Part shown: positions 38,101 to 41,491 of the stretch, piece by piece
Layout: every line of letters begins with the position of its first letter
Numbering within the stretch: position 1 is the first letter of the stretch
Assembly (NCBI GenBank): GCA_017591395.1
Contig: WEDG01004529.1
Coordinates: 1-64,000, forward strand
DNA from: Schistocephalus solidus
Taxonomy: Eukaryota > Platyhelminthes > Cestoda > Diphyllobothriidea > Diphyllobothriidae
Length of the DNA stretch: 64,000 bases
Reading direction: 5' to 3'
Made by a program: the position numbers and the translations under genes
Notes under the pieces: model-generated
What the model was told of the DNA's origin: nothing
The model's input: the letters and a program-made list of their open reading frames with translations, nothing else
Databases searched by the model: none

Positions 38101-39963
38101 CCCGATCGTGGCAACAAACCCACCGTCGCCGCTGAGCCCGGGAGTTCCCTGGGGCCCCCAGCAGCGGTACCCGAGCCGCCCTCCCACTCTCTGGTCAATG
38201 ACACGCTGCAGTGGTTTAACTACCTTCGCTTAAGCGACCTCTCCACACTATCGCCTAAACTAGAACCAGCAGCGGTTTCGGGTACGGTACTGGCTGGTTC
38301 ATTGCCAGCGTCGAAGCAGATCACCGAGTCACCCGTCGTGGCTGTTCACTACGGCCAGCTGCAAGATGGCCCCGCGGCGCCGGAACGGACTTACAACCTC
38401 TGCACTTCTTACTCCGACTTCCGGCTCGCACCACCCTCCGAAAATGATATAGCGCTCTACCAACGTGCGTACTTATTTGCGCTCTGTCAACTTTACGCCA
38501 CGGCAAGGTTTTCATTTGCTTATTTCAAGGGTCTGTGCTCGACAACTGAAAACGCTTCCAACGTCCACTTCATTTACTGAAAGTGATTGGTCCCCTTAAA
38601 AGTCAAGGTGCGTAAAACATCTTGCCGAACGGGCAGTCTAATCGCCAACTCCTCGAATCCATGCTGGCTGATCTAACTGTGGCAGTCAGACCTGCAAATT
38701 AAACGACCGACTCCCAAGGTCGGTCCATTGCAGTTATCTGAGCACTGCGGGAATTCTCACCTCACTGACAGGGCTGTCTGGCTTCGAGCGTTCTCCTTAT
38801 TCCCACAGTCTGTCTTGATAGGAAAGTTCGAGGGCAGCAGAAATTACAAACTGGGTTAAGTGCCTGGTCTAGTGTCGGATGAAATAAGGGACTAGTTGCT
38901 TGATTTTCAAACATGCAGCGTGCTCTATGTGAGCGAGTTGCTAGCTGGTTAACGCGCCATGTTGAAAGTTATTATGAGGTGAGGCCTGCCCTCGTGTGTC
39001 TTTCCTCTACTCACCTCCATTAGTCATTCTACCTCACGTAAACTATTCCAATGATATGGGAGGGAGTATAACTTATGCTGTTGAACAGAAATTAACATGA
39101 GAAAACCAACCATCAAAGTCGCCTTCTGTCTGAACTCGCGGACTCGGATCCTTCTCCCTCTGTTTAATTCGAACGAATTTCCCTTTTATCTTGCCTCTGA
39201 ACCCTTTGATCGCCAAGTGTGGGGGGAGGATGCCGTGAGTCGTGGTTAATACTTCTCACCAATGTAGTGGTGGGTCTGTCATGCGCCGACTTTCACTTAT
39301 AAGGTGGAAATGCAGTTTTGTCCACAGAAAACGTATCAGACTAAAACATGAGGTCTACCTTGCCCAGAACTGAGGCATGACTGGATGATGACGATAGTTA
39401 CACTTGAAACTGGATTTCCATTCACCATAAACTGGCGCTGCATTTCTTCGGGCCCTTTGTTTCTGGTCTGATAGTTGTGTGCGCGCTCGTGTACACAACC
39501 AGGAAAGGTGTGATCATGAGTTGCCTGACCCCTTTCAGAGGGCCGCTGTTTTTTTCAGATACTGCTGGAGACGGTAGTGCTGATTCAGATGACGATCCTC
39601 TTTGTTGCCCTTTGACACACACTTCTCGCAAATATAGTCCTCCATAGCTCCTTTTCTTCCGTTTTTGAACTAGGTTACGCCTTTGTCGGGTCGCTGGGTG
39701 TCATGCTTGAAAAACCTGTCTGCGGTACCGGGCAGGATGTAAACCCAGCCTCACTGAAAACATACACCGTAAGTTAAATACATCACCCCCTCCCCTTCCC
39801 AGCGCGGCCTCCCACTCGTCTTCCGGATCAACTATATCTCTTAATCCCGTATTTTTTTCAGGATGTGGTCAGGCTCTCCAGGACTGGTGTCTGCTCCGTC
39901 CCCTACGATTCCTTTCTCACCTACGTGCACACGGTCAAAGAGAAGGACCGCTTGGGTTGCTGA
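5121..39963 (+). CDS. FIG4: FIG4/SAC3 polyphosphoinositide phosphatase, multi-exon, 5' end missing
   Basis: Whole-gene span; exons are listed separately. FIG4 is a SAC-domain phosphatase that removes the 5-phosphate from PI(3,5)P2 and works with VAC14 and PIKfyve on endolysosomal membranes (family knowledge). Spliced exons follow vertebrate FIG4 in order: the IEDTKMIYV segment, the NFYFSYSYDL segment, the FAGTRFLKRG segment, VETEQI, the GAPIIVLNL segment, the catalytic NCVDCLDRTN motif, HGDTLALQYGG, and TLSRYYSN. Ten or more exons with consistent GT-AG phases support one gene. The N-terminal ~120 residues of the SAC domain were not found upstream of 5121; with introns of up to 8 kb they probably lie outside the window. 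Oddities are a one-base frameshift near 5311 and an uncertain C-terminal junction. Most introns carry mobile-element debris. Confidence 0.93.
5236..5383 (+). CDS. FIG4: FIG4 exon, SAC N-terminal subdomain (NFYFSYSYDL segment), frameshifted
   Basis: From 5236 (after gctcag) one frame reads through AEEMRFLKLFHEY, matching the EARYLRIFQNV region of vertebrate FIG4. The next matching residues, DLSGNFYFSYSYDL, are in the following frame. Dropping one T in the TATTGAC run at 5308-5314 would join the two blocks without a gap. The exon ends after NLEP at a strong donor (CCA then gtaagc) at 5383, phase 0. Conservation on both sides of the shift argues for a live gene with a base error or a recent lesion. 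The 5' boundary at 5236 is a proposal. Confidence 0.75.
5606..5656 (+). repeat. (CTC)n microsatellite
   Basis: About 17 uninterrupted CTC/CCT triplets, with a polypyrimidine lead-in, in a FIG4 intron. Confidence 0.95.
6214..7165. mobile_element. Nonautonomous DNA-transposon-like element with ~50-bp inverted ends
   Basis: The left end at 6214-6261 (agatatgctatctcatgaaa ... gaaatgtgtttt) is matched in reverse complement by 7117-7165, with about four in five bases identical. The 950-base interior is AT-rich and has no ORF. Its middle (6310-6990) has a diverged relative at 16895-17460. Inverted ends plus a dispersed noncoding interior suggest a MITE-type element; flanking target duplications were not resolved. 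Confidence 0.6.
8150..8479 (+). CDS. FIG4: FIG4 exon, central SAC domain (FAGTRFLKRG segment)
   Basis: 110 codons, phase 0 at both ends, between a pyrimidine-rich acceptor (ccttgaacag) and a gtatcc donor. The C-terminal half reads RFTWNFGLL, then WFVRLVHGF, ARRSRFFAGTRFLKRGVN and GDVANE. This follows vertebrate FIG4 (KYVWNGELL, WLLYIIHGF, ARRSSKFAGTRFLKRGAN, GDVANE) nearly residue for residue. The first ~35 residues are poorly conserved, as in other FIG4 proteins, so the exact 5' boundary is the weakest point. The next exon continues directly with VETEQI. Confidence 0.92.
9915..10032. repeat. Tandem pair of a 59-bp unit
   Basis: Units 9915-9973 and 9974-10032 are almost identical (each begins tagagggtg and ends ggaggtggat). 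They adjoin the integrase end of the Ty3/gypsy-like relic and keep a minus-strand frame open, which explains the long ORF there. Confidence 0.9.
10160..10560 (-). pseudogene. Ty3/gypsy-like integrase remnant
   Basis: The minus strand shows the second half of an HHCC finger (CNGCQRCK), then a decayed core, then RTTAYHPADNGLVERF, the integrase motif around the catalytic Glu. The frame shifts at least twice. The reading ends near the 59-bp tandem pair. Confidence 0.75.
10899..11228 (-). pseudogene. Ty3/gypsy-like RNase H remnant
   Basis: Open for about 110 codons. It reads FRDDAPMVDSSSVAVGAVLQ, then YSTLGHELLAVSLAVKYIRR and FTIVTDQKPLIFAM. The DAS and TDHKPL landmarks of RNase H appear as VDSS and TDQKPL, and the LGxELLAV Glu motif is kept. 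Continues from the RT without a gap. Confidence 0.8.
11240..12075 (-). pseudogene. Ty3/gypsy-like reverse transcriptase remnant
   Basis: Pieces in order: PVFPRPSRLSSTQLATVIAE with FDHRLQLGL, then GKIVFSKVDLVRALHQLP, a palm piece with AYNDDF near 11565 and a stop directly after it, then AKCDLGATSLEFLGQQIDYS with GIHPLPSKV. The spacing is normal for Ty3/gypsy RT. Several frameshifts and stops are present, and the second residue of the YxDD box is Asn. Confidence 0.75.
12230..12580 (-). pseudogene. Ty3/gypsy-like aspartic protease remnant
   Basis: Minus-strand reading contains LQFLSLDIR, then a frame change, then FVVADVPTAILGADFL, the conserved ILGADFL flap-to-end motif of retropepsins. The active-site D(S/T)G is not visible, so the protease is nonfunctional. 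Confidence 0.65.
12600..12960 (-). pseudogene. Ty3/gypsy-like Gag remnant
   Basis: Minus-strand reading shows a coiled-coil-like piece (LVELKAQIAQVPETV) followed by an Arg/Ser stretch and a single C-H-H-type knuckle (NLCWHHVTFGDK). The cysteine expected at the end of the knuckle is not reached because the frame breaks. Upstream Gag is too decayed to follow. Confidence 0.65.
13265..13690 (+). repeat. tRNA-like SINE repeat (family D), partly duplicated
   Basis: A B-box-like GGTTCGATCC sits at 13451-13460 within cgtgggttcgatcctcgg, preceded by an A-box-like gcacgtggtaaggac. The following core (ggggttggatatggttgatc ... gtcgtctttgtc) recurs at 18395-18465 on the minus strand and weakly at 24815-24875. 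A downstream block at 13570-13670 also resembles 13270-13360. Too decayed to be a working tRNA gene. Confidence 0.5.
13983..14965 (+). mobile_element. Composite repeat, copy 1 (repeated ends, ~0.98 kb)
   Basis: A ~170-base module (ggcactcc ... gagtgtgcggtaacg, 13983-14150) recurs about 690 bases on at 14670-14825. Between them lies a unique ~520-base interior with ccaggtcgtgtacgtagtac. A family-A tail (gcgcaagtcaccgtccctgc ... gacggtcgaactg) closes it at about 14940. The same structure recurs at 25111-26040. No ORF of note. It may be a miniature LTR-type element or two SINEs fixed as a unit. Confidence 0.7.
15505..15895 (+). repeat. Family-A SINE-like repeat
   Basis: Head with gtggtagatgtgctcgactg, middle with cgcgccagccacctgc and gtcttgacattcgacgcag, tail with agatgcagcgcaa ... 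tcatt-cgcaagtcaccg and ggtggacgtcgtcgaactcg. Full-length but diverged. Confidence 0.65.
16597..16749 (+). CDS. FIG4: FIG4 exon (VETEQI ... RGSVPLFWSQ)
   Basis: 51 codons, phase 0 at both ends, acceptor ttttcgcag and donor gtacgc. It reads VETEQIVADLSN, then FTQLRGSVPLFWSQE and GKPPLEIN. Vertebrate FIG4 has VETEQI, YVQVRGSVPLYWSQ and PKPPI in the same order. The RGSVPxxW block is a SAC-domain hallmark next to the substrate pocket. It is separated from the preceding exon by 8.1 kb of repeat-filled intron. Confidence 0.94.
16895..17460 (+). repeat. Relative of the 6.3-7.0 kb TIR element interior
   Basis: Follows 6310-6990 in order: cc-atctcagaat-c-cgctttg, gatgtaaaaac, ttccatttatt-a-gctg-ttt, aaagtatactttatggtccatgttcg-like text and the later tttac-aa-tct-tattac. 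Diverged by many substitutions, so the family is old. Confidence 0.6.
18735..19125 (-). repeat. Family-A SINE-like repeat, minus strand
   Basis: Reverse complement has the full order: ccgcgtggtagatgcgctgg head, then caaatgccgaatatgg, cacccgccccgcctccggtc, gtgcggtggatgcagcgcaa and a ggtggacgtcgtcgg tail. The best complete copy, about 390 bases. Confidence 0.7.
19935..20123 (+). CDS. FIG4: FIG4 exon (GLHFANLIERFGAPIIVLNL)
   Basis: 63 codons, phase 0 at both ends. The acceptor is ttttttgtag; the donor is a strong ggt then gtaagc. It reads WEDPFYEAFGLHF, IERFGAPIIVLNLMK and KEKRRFEQQLTEGY, matching vertebrate [21 protein letters not shown] and EKRKHE. After IDYLNL the reading runs VGFFFFVG to the donor. 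That short hydrophobic stretch is absent from vertebrate FIG4; it is accepted because the phase matches the next acceptor and the splice signal is good. Confidence 0.9.
20124..22721 (+). other. FIG4 intron
   Basis: 2.6 kb containing a minus-strand Penelope-like fragment (20430-21290). 21300-22700 shows only short frames without similarity. Confidence 0.7.
20430..21290 (-). mobile_element. Penelope-like retroelement fragment
   Basis: The minus strand reads SLFTNVPLGETIDI, then a break, then FNRQYYRRIGRVAMGSPLGS and TFSDIFM, the diagnostic GVAMGSPLG palm motif of Penelope-like RT. Further on come LKAILHKRGYLGRFI and KPVIISL, the linker before the endonuclease. The catalytic YxDD region is missing or scrambled. 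Degenerate and 5'- and 3'-truncated. Confidence 0.85.
22722..22972 (+). CDS. FIG4: FIG4 exon before the catalytic loop (IPPIVYIGFDMAR)
   Basis: 83 codons plus two bases (TG), beginning after acceptor gctattttag. It reads FAPILSSQPDRRHDEIPPIV, then YIGFDMARMQKSP, VLDRLRPIAEACVQRTGIFF and a divergent segment ending SDL. The match is to TIVYIPWDMAK, NVLDRLNVIAE and KKTGFFVN of vertebrate FIG4. The first ~12 residues are extra. The exon ends two bases into a Trp codon completed by the next exon (donor gtaact). It was read directly from the nucleotides. Confidence 0.9.
22973..23058 (+). other. Short FIG4 intron, 86 bp
   Basis: GTAACT donor to GGCGGTAG acceptor. It splits a Trp codon directly before the catalytic loop. 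The exact phase agreement and uninterrupted FIG4 homology on both sides support it. Confidence 0.9.
23059..23227 (+). CDS. FIG4: FIG4 catalytic exon (RVNCVDCLDRTN)
   Basis: The first G completes a Trp codon started in the previous exon, only 86 bp upstream. The exon then reads PRQHGVIRVNCVDCLDRTN, AGQYVIGHVVLAHQLRALGL, PETGLTFSS and ends LLQ at a gtaagc donor. The CX5R(T/S) signature of SAC phosphatases is complete: nucleophile Cys codon 23090-23092, Arg codon 23108-23110. The active site is therefore intact. It is phase 0 at the 3' end and joins DLYEEHGDTL in the next exon, as [15 protein letters not shown] does in vertebrates. Confidence 0.97.
23228..27502 (+). other. FIG4 intron
   Basis: 4.3 kb. 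Holds composite repeat copy 2 with an extra family-A head (26050-26200). 23340-23720 is GC-richer but unrecognised. 26270-27480 is AT-rich with nothing identified. Confidence 0.7.
25111..26040 (+). mobile_element. Composite repeat, copy 2 (repeated ends, ~0.93 kb)
   Basis: Same order as 13983-14965: end module at 25111-25268, interior with caggtcgtgtacatagtac at 25490, second end module at 25797-25920, then the family-A tail. Large parts differ from copy 1 by only occasional substitutions, with a few indels. It continues into a second family-A head at about 26050-26200 (ggaccacgtggtagatgcg). Confidence 0.7.
27503..27636 (+). CDS. FIG4: FIG4 exon (DLYEEHGDTLALQYGG)
   Basis: 44 codons plus two bases after acceptor cgtgaacag. 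It reads DLYEEHGDTLALQYGGS, LVHNIETYQ and SQSRDLMQTLS, then CG followed by a strong gtacgt donor. Vertebrate FIG4 has [20 protein letters not shown] and HSKDIMQTLSRYYSN, so residue spacing is conserved. The split Arg codon is completed by C at 29703. Confidence 0.96.
28621..28730. mobile_element. Foldback (palindromic) element, ~110 bp
   Basis: The two halves are near-perfect reverse complements. AATATTTCATTTGAC at 28625-28639 pairs with 28712-28726. Gaaaaa-ttcgatggcc near 28650 pairs with ggccgtcggtttttc near 28695. The loop is a short gaaattcgaaccctcg. This is the structure of a very small MITE or foldback repeat. Confidence 0.75.
28960..29500 (+). mobile_element. Penelope-like reverse transcriptase fragment
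   Basis: Reads GYLTEAVLQELETRVFLS, then FWMRYVDDTFFILRR with an intact YVDD catalytic box, then EETSFLDVQVARQE. After a stop and frame changes come KTTNSAKILH, LKRSCVRTRFLRIKTHCGTE and SNGYPRSFI. This order (YVDD, FLDV, then the linker up to NGYP) is that of Penelope-like elements. Two or more stops make it inactive. 5'-truncated. Confidence 0.85.
29703..30152 (+). CDS. FIG4: FIG4 exon (RYYSNNFSDFEKQ ... end of SAC region)
   Basis: 450 bases (1 + 149 codons + 2). It opens by completing Arg and reads YYSNNFSDFEKQLATDIFL, RVYRPGAWVGSL, matching vertebrate [20 protein letters not shown]. A low-complexity Ser/Pro/Thr/Ala-rich segment follows, then LPLYRPPLTGWWPLGWD, which parallels the WWTPE region that closes the conserved core. 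The end is phase 2 at gtagga. The linker is longer and more biased than in vertebrates. Confidence 0.92.
30153..31555 (+). other. FIG4 intron
   Basis: 1.4 kb; a degenerate ccctaac-rich stretch at 31020-31090 is the only pattern noticed. Confidence 0.65.
31556..32023 (+). CDS. FIG4: FIG4 exon (C-terminal, TDWFTELYPATQWTHF)
   Basis: 468 bases (1 + 155 codons + 2). Acceptor ccgcccgcag; donor gtagga after GAC AG. It reads TDWFTELYPATQWTHFNTLT and FCQLPVSTA, corresponding to [20 protein letters not shown] of vertebrate FIG4. A Pro/Ser/Thr-rich disordered tail follows, then a basic patch with KGKRMASKKGG and an acidic end. The reading frame is open well upstream of the acceptor, so only the conserved block and the phase fix the start. 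Confidence 0.88.
34320..34500 (+). repeat. Family-A SINE-like repeat, 3' half
   Basis: Has gcgccagccacctgcgc, gagagagtacggaagttgca, gcgcaagtcaccgtccctgc and ggtggacctcgtcggaatcg. The head is missing. Confidence 0.65.
34545..34920 (+). mobile_element. Penelope-like element fragment, linker region
   Basis: Read across frames it gives KITQVFGFHSNHSVAQKR, LRTTFKRIPTHVSNLEDKA, ARYLRDQFLRSGYPNAF, NRKHLPRRWLALP and VSEATEH with GVGMAHRF. These are the ordered landmarks between RT and the GIY-YIG endonuclease of Penelope-like elements. At least three frame changes are present. The 186-codon ORF over it is mostly an out-of-frame shadow. Confidence 0.8.
35505..35670 (+). repeat. Family-A SINE-like repeat, 3' half
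   Basis: Begins cttgacaccggccataggtg and carries gtgtggtagatgcagcgaaa, ctatcactttaaactaaatc and cggtggactctgtcgaaatc. 5'-truncated. Confidence 0.65.
36027..36403 (-). pseudogene. Transposon-type ORF, first exon-like, frameshifted
   Basis: ATG at 36403 opens a Ser/Asp-rich leader (MKSYENVIEMYPSDASFSSS, then SSFETDSSFFYDD). After a frame change near 36240 it reads DTRRRADLRELLRRWAIRSQ, then HLDSLLQILKPFFSDLPLDA, RTLLAG and GEYVHLGL before a gtaaga donor. The LREL-WA, LP-DARTLL and GxYxHxGL order recalls the conserved N-terminus of uncharacterised transposase-associated animal proteins. That assignment is from memory and unverified. It lies antisense in a FIG4 intron. Confidence 0.5.
37420..37630 (+). 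repeat. Dispersed repeat B, copy 2
   Basis: Counterpart of 3750-3955: GAGAACTCAGTCAATCGATT at 37429 and the tgcacgatttcgaatatc block near 37590. It lies in the 6 kb FIG4 intron. Confidence 0.6.
38013..38507 (+). CDS. FIG4: FIG4 C-terminal exon (SDESVLTDSFIVA ... ENDIALYQRA), 3' end uncertain
   Basis: After a long pyrimidine tract and acceptor caccctttag, C completes a Ser codon begun in the previous exon. It reads DESVLTDSFIVASPPTLLDR, then a Ser/Pro-rich disordered stretch, then TYNLCTSYSDFRLAPPSEND and IALYQRAY. The PPSENDIALYQRA piece resembles LSEEDFSIYSRFV near the vertebrate C-terminus. Several GT sites follow (38465, 38467, 38508), so the 3' boundary is open. I give the last one (caag then gttttc), whose phase suits an acceptor inside the final exon. 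The frame stays open to 38580. Confidence 0.75.
38508..39861 (+). other. FIG4 final intron region
   Basis: 1.35 kb. A strong acceptor (gttttttttcag) at 39558 is followed by an acidic reading with AGDGSADSDDDPL, a candidate missed exon. Its possible donors do not give the phase needed by the terminal exon, so it is not called. Confidence 0.5.
39862..39963 (+). CDS. FIG4: FIG4 terminal exon, C-terminus
   Basis: After a very strong acceptor (gtatttttttcag) the frame reads DVVRLSRTGVCSVPYDSFLT, then YVHTVKEKDRLGC and TGA at 39961-39963. The YDSFLTYV piece fits the short Ser/Tyr-rich helix that ends vertebrate FIG4. From 39862 the phase is 0, which none of the visible donors of the 38013 exon provides. 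Either a small exon is missing between them or the true acceptor is at 39872 or 39881, both of which fit a phase-2 donor. Assignment is by position and weak similarity. Confidence 0.6.
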   Translation, partial: DVVRLSRTGVCSVPYDSFLTYVHTVKEKDRLGC

Positions 39964-40703
39964 ATTTTGCTAAGCCCCGTCAGTCCGCTAGGTTTCTTTC
40001 CATTTTTTACCACCTCTTGTGGACCGGCTTTGGTGACTTTTTACGTGCCGTGTCATTCTCTTAATGTTTTCTATTGTCTTGATTCGAAGTATGCTAGCTA
40101 TGCATGCATGGGCTTCAGTCTGTCCGCTTGCCTGTTTGAAATATGGAAGAGTTAGCGAGGGGTTTTGTGCGCTAGAGCTCTCAAGACACCACTTAATGCC
40201 GATTTGGCAGCGCCAACCGCACTGGCCCGGACCCCAGTGACCGTTTTTATCAAACCCCCTCCTCTCTCCTCCTCCAGTGGTGTCCCGTTATTTCCATAAT
40301 TTTGTCTTTTCTTTTGGACTGAAAACTCAGTAGGGGATACGTGCTGCAGGAAGTGTCTGCCGATTTTTTGTCAAATATCAGTTATTCATAATTCTGCCAC
40401 CAGGCCAGATTTATATCATTCTGGTTCGGCATAACGCAAAGGTTCCCACAAGCCGTTGTGCAGAATCCACGCGGCTGAGGCACGAACACTCCAGCTGGCT
40501 GCCCGCAGGACGTATGCGGTTCAAACTCTCCCTTGAATTGCCGACGCGAGGGCTCCGGCCAAGGTTGCGTACACTCCCGTTGCCGTACGGACAACTCGGC
40601 CTGTTTACAAGTCAAACTGTACATGCGGAATAAGACCTACTTAGTGTCGGATCCACCCGACAACTGATGATACTGTCGGTTTCCCTGCCACACGACGTCC
40701 ATA

Positions 40704-40727
40704 CCCCCCCCCCCCCCCCCCCCCCCC
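40704..40727 (+). repeat. Poly-C homopolymer, 24 bases
   Basis: An uninterrupted run of 24 C (G on the other strand) between the two 3' ends. Such runs are rare in animal genomes and prone to length error in sequencing. Confidence 0.95.
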
Positions 40728-41067
40728 ACGGCATGTGCTTGAGGACTCATGTGCCGACATGGAAGCCGTTGGAAAGTCTTGTGTAGACCATACCAATCTT
40801 TGCATCATGCAATACCAGTGGCTCGTTCACATATCGGCCGTCACCACCTCCCTGCATTACCGCCGAGACACGATAGACACGAACTGGCCGTCTTTAAGCG
40901 TTACGGTTCCACAGAAACAGTAAGAAATTAACCTCACGCGATGGTGTCATCTTGTTTTTGTTTTATCGTTTGCATGCTCTGCGTGTGAGAAGAGGGAGGT
41001 GGATGCAAAAGACGGTGGCAGCCTGCGTCTTTTGCAAAGTTATATTGGAGGCGGGCGATTTGTTGGG

Positions 41068-41073
41068 TTTATT
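41068..41073 (-). terminator. Candidate TIMM23 polyadenylation signal
   Basis: AATAAA on the minus strand, about 300 bases beyond the TIMM23 stop and within the FIG4-TIMM23 gap. I saw no closer canonical hexamer. Functional use is inference. Confidence 0.35.
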
Positions 41074-41236
41074 TTTTTCTGTACGGCCCGAGATCTGAAT
41101 GCTACTTACCACCGGCTCTGTAACACCAAACGTCTCCGCAGAAGTGAACGTACTCATGGGGCAAGCCAAGTAAATTCTAACACACAAACACACCAGAAGA
41201 TCGACAAGGGGAGATTAAGAACACAAATCAGTGAGG

Positions 41237-41242
41237 AATAAA
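41237..41242 (+). terminator. Candidate FIG4 polyadenylation signal
   Basis: AATAAA on the plus strand, about 1.27 kb after the FIG4 stop and 125 bases before the TIMM23 stop codon. It is the only canonical hexamer noticed on this strand in the gap. If used, the two 3' UTRs would overlap. Confidence 0.25.
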
Positions 41243-41366
41243 GTTTATCAAGTTGACTTTGTACACATTGGTCAGGAAAGTTTGATTCACTAAGGGAGAG
41301 GGCGAGCAAGTGCCTCATTACACTGTACAGACTCAAATTATTACCAAAAGGCAGTGATGTAAGGTT

Positions 41367-41491
41367 TTAAGAACTTCCAAGTAGTTCTTTGATGCGATCC
41401 CAACTAGTAAAGCCAGCTATCGCCAGACCGACAGTGAGTCCTACGAGCCCGCCACGGGCGCAACTCCGCCATCCTCCAGGGCTGAAAACGC
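41367..41491 (-). CDS. TIMM23: TIMM23 exon 4, last membrane span and C-terminus
   Basis: Acceptor ttattttttcag at the upstream side. It reads VFSPGGWRSCARGGLVGLTV, then GLAIAGFTSWDRIKELLGSS and TAA at 41369-41367. Vertebrate Tim23 ends GGLRGIARGGLTGLTLTS followed by NNWEHMKGSLLQQSL, so both the RGGLxGLT motif and the short matrix tail match. Two bases complete the Gly codon from exon 3. Confidence 0.95.

Larger units (their letters stand above)
39964..41366. other. Convergent intergenic region between FIG4 and TIMM23
   Basis: 1.4 kb between the stop codons. It contains a poly-C run and one candidate poly(A) signal for each strand, listed separately. No ORF of interest. Confidence 0.8.
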
